A stretch of 64,000 bases of DNA from Bacillus infantis (GTDB lineage Bacteria; Bacillota; Bacilli; Bacillales; Cytobacillaceae), in assembly GCF_020171945.1 (NCBI RefSeq), contig NZ_JAIVAP010000011.1:1-64000 (forward strand). Direction: 5' to 3'. Position 1 is the first letter of the stretch. The number at the start of each line of letters is the position of its first letter. Shown one piece after another: positions 60,268 through 64,000 of this stretch. Position numbers and translations under genes: made by a program. The notes below the pieces were generated by a model. That model worked only from the letters and a program-made list of their open reading frames with translations, had not been told where the DNA came from and ran no database searches.

Positions 60268-60317
60268 TTAACCGAAAACCCATGCGGCATGCTAGTTCTA
60301 CTGTCCCTTCCACCTGG

Positions 60318-61250
60318 TTAGAGTGACTCATAATCTCTTTTTGAGGCACTCTGGGCTGCATTTCATTGGTTAGAGTGATTCATATCCTCTTCTTGAGGCA
60401 CTCTGGTCTGCATTTCTTTGGTTAGAGTGATTCATATCCTCTTCTTGAGGCACTCTGATTCTACTTTTCTCTGATTAGAGTGACTCATAATCTCTTTTTG
60501 AGGCACTCTGTTCCGCATTTCTTTGGTTAGAGTGACTCATAATCTCTTTTTGAGGCACTCTGATTCTACTTTTCTCTGATCAGAGTGACTCATAATCTCT
60601 TTTTGAGGCACTCTGATTCTACTTTTCTCTGATTAGAGTGACTCATAATCTCTTTTTGAGGCACTCTGATTCTACTTTCTCTGATCAGAGTGACTCATAA
60701 TCTCTTTTTGAGGCACTCTGATTCTACTTTTCTCTGATTAGAGTGACTCATAATCTCTTTTTGAGGCACTCTGATTCTACTTTTCTATGATTAGAGTGAC
60801 TCATAATCTCTTTTTGAGGCACTCTGGCCTGCATTTCTTTGGTTAGAGTGATTCATATCCTCTTCTTGAGGCACTCTGGTCTGCATTTCTTTGGTTAGAG
60901 TGATTCATATCCTCATCTTGAGGCACTCTGTTCCGCATTTCTTTGGTTAGAGTGATTCATATCCTCTTCTTTAGGCACTCTGATTCTACTTTCTCTGATC
61001 AGAGTGACTCATAATCTCTTTTTGAGGCACTCTGATTCTACTTTTCTCTGATCAGAGTGACTCATATTCTCTTTTTGAGGCATTCTGGCCTGCATTTCTT
61101 TGGTTAGAGTGATTCATAATCTCTTTTTGAGGCACTCTGGCCTGCATTTCTTTGGTTAGAGTGATTCATATCCTCTTCTTGAGGCACTCTGGTCTACATT
61201 TCTTTGGTTAGAGTAATTCATATCCTCTTCTTGAGGCACTTTGATTCTAC
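60318..61250. repeat. Tandem array of 18 hairpin-forming 52-53 bp units
   Basis: Eighteen consecutive units begin TTAGAGTG or TCAGAGTG at 52 or 53 base intervals (60318, 60370, 60422, 60475, 60527, ...). Each can fold: AGAGTG and CACTCT form the outer stem, CTCA or TTCA and TGAG the inner stem, around an ~11-base pyrimidine-rich loop. Two hairpin versions (ACTCATAATCTCT and ATTCATATCCTCT) and two linker versions (CTGCATTTCTTTGG and ATTCTACTTTTCTCTGA) are mixed. The unit is not a multiple of three and carries stops, so the array is not coding. The last unit is degenerate. It is not a CRISPR array. Confidence 0.9.
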
Positions 61251-61341
61251 CTTTCCTTCTACCGCCCCTCCCTTCCATCGCGGGGAGAGTCCTCCCTAGC
61301 AAGTAAACCTTTCCCATGTCCCACCACAGCTTTGAAAAGTC

Positions 61342-61410
61342 GGGCCGAGGGGTCTGACCCCATGGCCCACCACCCAAAATACGAGCCAAGGGACCTGACC
61401 CCCTGGCCCA
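61342..61410. repeat. Two class B (REP-like) palindromes in a row
   Basis: GGGCCGAGGGGTCTGACCCC with ATGGCCCA (61342-61369), then GAGCCAAGGGACCTGACCCC with CTGGCCCA (61383-61410). They lie between the hairpin array and the SDR gene. Confidence 0.75.
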
Positions 61411-61530
61411 ATTCATTCACCCATTTTCACACTTGAGTGAAAAAGTCTGTATTAATTATTCTCAATTCTATTACTATACTGAAATTAGAAATTGTAAGTG
61501 TTTTCAACTTGGTTATAGGAGGAATGACAG

Positions 61531-62331
61531 ATGAGCGGTTCTTGGCTTGGTTTGGAAGAGAAGGTAGCGATTGTTACGGGTGGTGCTTCGGGCATCGGTT
61601 TACATATTACGAATGAACTCCTGAAGAACGGCGTGAAGGTTGTGGTTGCCGATTTGAATGGGAGTGAGGGCGAGCAGGAAAACGGGTCTTACTTTATCCA
61701 ATGTGATGTGACGAAGAAGGAGAGCGTTGACCAGGCGGTTGCGAAGACGGTTGAGCTGTTCGGGTCTTTGGATATCCTGGTTAATAATGCTGGTGTGAAT
61801 CTTCCTAGACTTTTGGTTGACGACAAGGGAGAAAAGCCGGAATATGAGTTAAGTGAAAAAGACTTTGATTTCATGGTTGCTGTGAATCAGAAGGGGCCTT
61901 ACTTGTTTGCCCAGGCTTCTGCGAAGAAGATGCTGAAGCAAAGCGGCGGCGTGATTATCAATGTATCTTCAGAGGCCGGCCAGGAAGGGTCTGCAGGACA
62001 GAGCTGCTATTCCGCTACAAAAGGGGCAGTTATTGCTTTTACTAGGGCATGGGCGAAGGAGCTTGGCAAACACAATATTCGTGTCGTTGCGATTGCCCCT
62101 GGTATCATTGAAACGACTGGCCTCAGGACAGATGCTTATAATGAAGCACTGGCGTACACACGCGGTGTGACGGTTGATGGCCTTTCAACTGATTACAGCA
62201 AATCGATCCCGCTTGGGCGCGAAGGGAAGCTGACAGAAATCGCTGACTTGGTTTCTTATCTAGCTTCTGACCGTGCAGGCTATGTGACAGGGACAACCTT
62301 TAATATTTCAGGCGGTAAATCCCGCGGCTGA
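61531..62331 (+). CDS. SDR family, sorbitol-6-phosphate 2-dehydrogenase-like
   Basis: ATG 61531 follows AGGAGGAATGAC. The 266-residue dehydrogenase has VTGGASGIGLHITNELL (cofactor loop), VVVADLNGS (Asp favouring NAD), DILVNNAGVNLPRLLVDDKG, NVSSEAGQEGSAGQSCYSAT with the YSATKGAVIAFTRAW catalytic pair, and YVTGTTFNISGGKSRG at the end. The insert after NNAG (PRLLVDDKGEKPEYELSEKD) and the overall pattern match sorbitol-6-phosphate dehydrogenases of PTS operons (SorD/SrlD-like). The PRD regulator gene directly downstream supports a PTS polyol locus continuing beyond the window. Confidence 0.82.
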   Translation: MSGSWLGLEEKVAIVTGGASGIGLHITNELLKNGVKVVVADLNGSEGEQENGSYFIQCDVTKKESVDQAVAKTVELFGSLDILVNNAGVNLPRLLVDDKGEKPEYELSEKDFDFMVAVNQKGPYLFAQASAKKMLKQSGGVIINVSSEAGQEGSAGQSCYSATKGAVIAFTRAWAKELGKHNIRVVAIAPGIIETTGLRTDAYNEALAYTRGVTVDGLSTDYSKSIPLGREGKLTEIADLVSYLASDRAGYVTGTTFNISGGKSRG

Positions 62332-62418
62332 CGCTTGTAAAGACGTGATTTCAGCGCCTTTATGGGAGCCGGCCAGCGGGCAGACCGTCCGGCTTCCATA
62401 TAAATAGGGGTGATAAGA

Positions 62419-64000
62419 ATGTCTGACAGAATGATAGATGAACGTGCAGCAAAGATGCTGGCAATTGCCCGGACAAAAACCTATCACTCACTTGATGAGC
62501 TTGCAGAGGCAATGGGTGTGGGCACCAGAACGATCAGGAATTACATCAAACAGCTTAATGAAGACCTGGAGGGAATTGCTGCTTTCATTAGTGAAAGGGG
62601 CAAAGGCTTCCGGTTTGAAATCGATAATATGAAAGCGTTCCAATCACTGCTGGAAGAAAGCAGCACGGATAGCGTTTCTCTGAATTCGCAAAAGGGCCGG
62701 ATCGGCTTCATCATCGACAGGCTCATCAACAGCGAAGAAACATACACATTGGATGATCTGGCTGAGGAAATGCACCTTGGACGCACAACGCTCGTCAATG
62801 AGCTGAAAAAGGCAGCCGTTTCTCTTGAGACCTACAAGCTCATCATCCACGGCAAGCCGAACAGGGGGATGGAGCTGAGCGGCAGGGAATTGGATCTGCG
62901 CTTCTACATCCTTGATCATCTGTATGATGTGCTGTATGGCGATTATCCGCTTGATGAAGATATTACAGAGGCGATCGAGAGAATCTCGCATGAGTATAAT
63001 CTTGAATCTCCTACCCAGGCGAGGCTGATGGAATTCATCATCATCATGCTGGACCGGCTTTTGAAAAATCATCATCTTGAAGCTATCGAGGAAAAGCATA
63101 AAAAGCTGATCGGCACACAGGAGCATGGGATTGCGCTTGAAATTGCTGAAGCGATCCAAAAGCAGCTCCCGATAGAAATTCCTGAGGCGGAGGCTCTGTT
63201 CATCACGATTCCGATTGCAGGAAGGCGGACGCCGACGAACAACCGGACGCTGGCAGATATCGCGATTACCGATGATGTAAGGCGGCTGCTGGAACAAATT
63301 TTAGAGCAGGTTGGCTTTAAAAAGGAAATCATTGAGCAGAATGAATCCTTCTTTAAGGATCTCCTGTACCACTTGACCTTTATGCTGAACCGGCTGATTT
63401 TCGGGCTTCGCCTGAAGAACGCGCTGCTCGCCGATGTGAAGGAAAAATATCCGGTTGCCTATAAGATGGCGGAGATTGCCGGACAAGTGATCGAGAGCAG
63501 ATATGCACTTGAGGTGCCGGAGGATGAGCTTGGCTATCTGGCCTTTTACTTCGGGGTCTTCATCGGCCAAAGCGATATCAAGGTCAAGCGCTTCCAAAAA
63601 GCAGCAGTAGTCTGCGGGACCGGCCGGGGGACGGCAAAGCTCGTCAGCATCCAGCTGGAGCGCATCCTGAATCAGAATACAGAAATAGACCTTTTTGCCG
63701 AAAAGGACGCAGCGAAGGAAGTCCTGGATTATTATGATCTTGTTTTTTCTACCGTAAAGCTGCCCTTTGAGACCAAAGCACCTTTTATCATGATCAACGA
63801 AATATTCGATGAGAGCAGTGTGAAGAGGGAGATTGAGAAAGCGGCCTACAGACAGAGGCTCAACATTCAAAATGGCAGCGAGTATCAATCTGTGATGGCC
63901 CAGCTGCTTGCTAAAGAGTCATTTTTCCAGCTGGACAGCTCTAAAGGCTATCACGAAAACGTCTTCCATATGGTAAACGAGCTGACTGAAATTGGCCGAC
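62419..64000 (+). CDS. PRD-containing PTS regulator (BglG/MtlR type), C-terminus beyond the window
   Basis: ATG 62419 follows TAGGGGTGAT; the frame is open to the window edge (527 residues visible). Parts in order: an N-terminal helix-turn-helix (LDELAEAMGVGTRTIRNYIK, ~25-45), a second one (LDDLAEEMHLGRTTLVNELK, ~112-131), two PTS-regulation domains with conserved histidines (MLDRLLKNHHLE and EHGIALEIAEAI; YHLTFMLNRLIFGLR), and a EIIB-like segment with the Cys loop AAVVCGTGRGTAKL (~394-407), followed by the start of a EIIA-like region. Such proteins are phosphorylated by PTS proteins and activate a PTS operon, here probably for sorbitol or a related polyol. Confidence 0.88.
   Translation, partial: MSDRMIDERAAKMLAIARTKTYHSLDELAEAMGVGTRTIRNYIKQLNEDLEGIAAFISERGKGFRFEIDNMKAFQSLLEESSTDSVSLNSQKGRIGFIIDRLINSEETYTLDDLAEEMHLGRTTLVNELKKAAVSLETYKLIIHGKPNRGMELSGRELDLRFYILDHLYDVLYGDYPLDEDITEAIERISHEYNLESPTQARLMEFIIIMLDRLLKNHHLEAIEEKHKKLIGTQEHGIALEIAEAIQKQLPIEIPEAEALFITIPIAGRRTPTNNRTLADIAITDDVRRLLEQILEQVGFKKEIIEQNESFFKDLLYHLTFMLNRLIFGLRLKNALLADVKEKYPVAYKMAEIAGQVIESRYALEVPEDELGYLAFYFGVFIGQSDIKVKRFQKAAVVCGTGRGTAKLVSIQLERILNQNTEIDLFAEKDAAKEVLDYYDLVFSTVKLPFETKAPFIMINEIFDESSVKREIEKAAYRQRLNIQNGSEYQSVMAQLLAKESFFQLDSSKGYHENVFHMVNELTEIGR

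Noticed and set aside
60318-61250. CRISPR array
   Set aside because: The segments between the conserved parts are themselves repeated in two versions, so there are no unique spacers, and no cas gene is present.
61156-61416. 86-residue minus-strand reading frame across the array end and class B repeats
   Set aside because: It is built from repeat DNA, has no ribosome binding site and reads as low-complexity sequence.
62332-62418. Antiterminator (RAT) site or riboswitch before the PRD regulator
   Set aside because: Only an imperfect GGAGCCGG/CCGGCTTCC hairpin is present, with no overlapping terminator or conserved RAT sequence.

Overview
The window comes from a low-to-mid-GC Firmicute, most likely a Bacillus-like soil member of the Bacillaceae. 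The signs are strong AGGAGG-type ribosome binding sites, frequent TTG and GTG starts, sigma-A promoters (TTGAAA-17-TATAAT), CcpA/cre-like palindromes, lipoprotein-type binding proteins and close matches to Bacillus families (AnmK, MurQ, AmiE, ManA, GmuE-like fructokinase, DUF3221 lipoproteins, CuAO_N stalk proteins). Species cannot be fixed from the sequence.

Layout. (a) 1-6.9 kb is accessory and decaying: the end of an ISL3 element, an unrecognised coiled-coil protein, a CoiA-like gene with an in-frame stop, a second gene with two in-frame stops, a lipoprotein, and a short gene whose 3' end is replaced by dispersed repeats. (b) 6.9-23.9 kb is a sugar-catabolic island: a secreted GHL10 hydrolase, a sugar ABC transporter, an FAD oxidoreductase, a GH38 alpha-mannosidase, a ROK-RpiR fusion, a CE7 esterase, a DUF4127 protein, NanE, then ManA and a ROK fructokinase. 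It looks like uptake and breakdown of a mannose/ManNAc-containing, possibly esterified glycan. (c) 24-34.7 kb holds envelope and secreted proteins: two copper-amine-oxidase-N stalk proteins, small membrane proteins, an M23 peptidase with SH3 repeats, a zinc-ribbon/FxLYD membrane protein beside an HtrA-like protease, a GAF-STAS protein and an SDR. (d) 34.9-44.5 kb is a cell-wall recycling operon, anmK-murQ-amiE-(peptide ABC transporter, five genes)-murR, in which an oligopeptide-type ABC importer stands where B. subtilis has the PTS protein MurP. (e) 46.2-59.8 kb is a second long operon: SDR, ketopantoate-reductase-like enzyme, GntR regulator, a complete oligopeptide-type ABC transporter, then five hydrolases (AstE/AspA-like, amidase, M20, creatininase-like, DUF885). 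It probably takes up and dismantles an amide- or peptide-like compound. (f) 60.3-61.2 kb is an 18-unit tandem array of hairpin-forming 52-53 bp repeats. (g) 61.5-64 kb begins a polyol or sugar-phosphate locus: a sorbitol-6-phosphate-dehydrogenase-like SDR and a PRD regulator that runs off the window.

The most unusual layer is not protein-coding. A ~46 bp dispersed repeat (class A, core GGTGACAGGYACCWCCCGAA followed by an AATCTTGTTTCAC segment) occurs nine times. Eight copies lie in the same orientation at or just beyond the 3' end of a plus-strand gene, twice supplying the stop codon. Several are preceded by a sharp shift of the coding strand to G-rich, C-poor sequence. At 59.8 kb the 3' end of the host gene is duplicated on both sides of a copy. 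Class A is often fused to a REP-like palindrome (class B), and a third 20 bp palindrome (class C) occurs four times between genes.

Regulation can be read at four promoters (upstream of 6988, 9530, 34942 and 46228). Each carries an AT-rich palindrome of the type bound by RpiR/MurR-SIS regulators upstream of the -35 box, and three also carry a cre-like palindrome immediately after the -10 box. Two RpiR-type regulators (in the fusion at 16853 and at 43603) are encoded in the same stretch.
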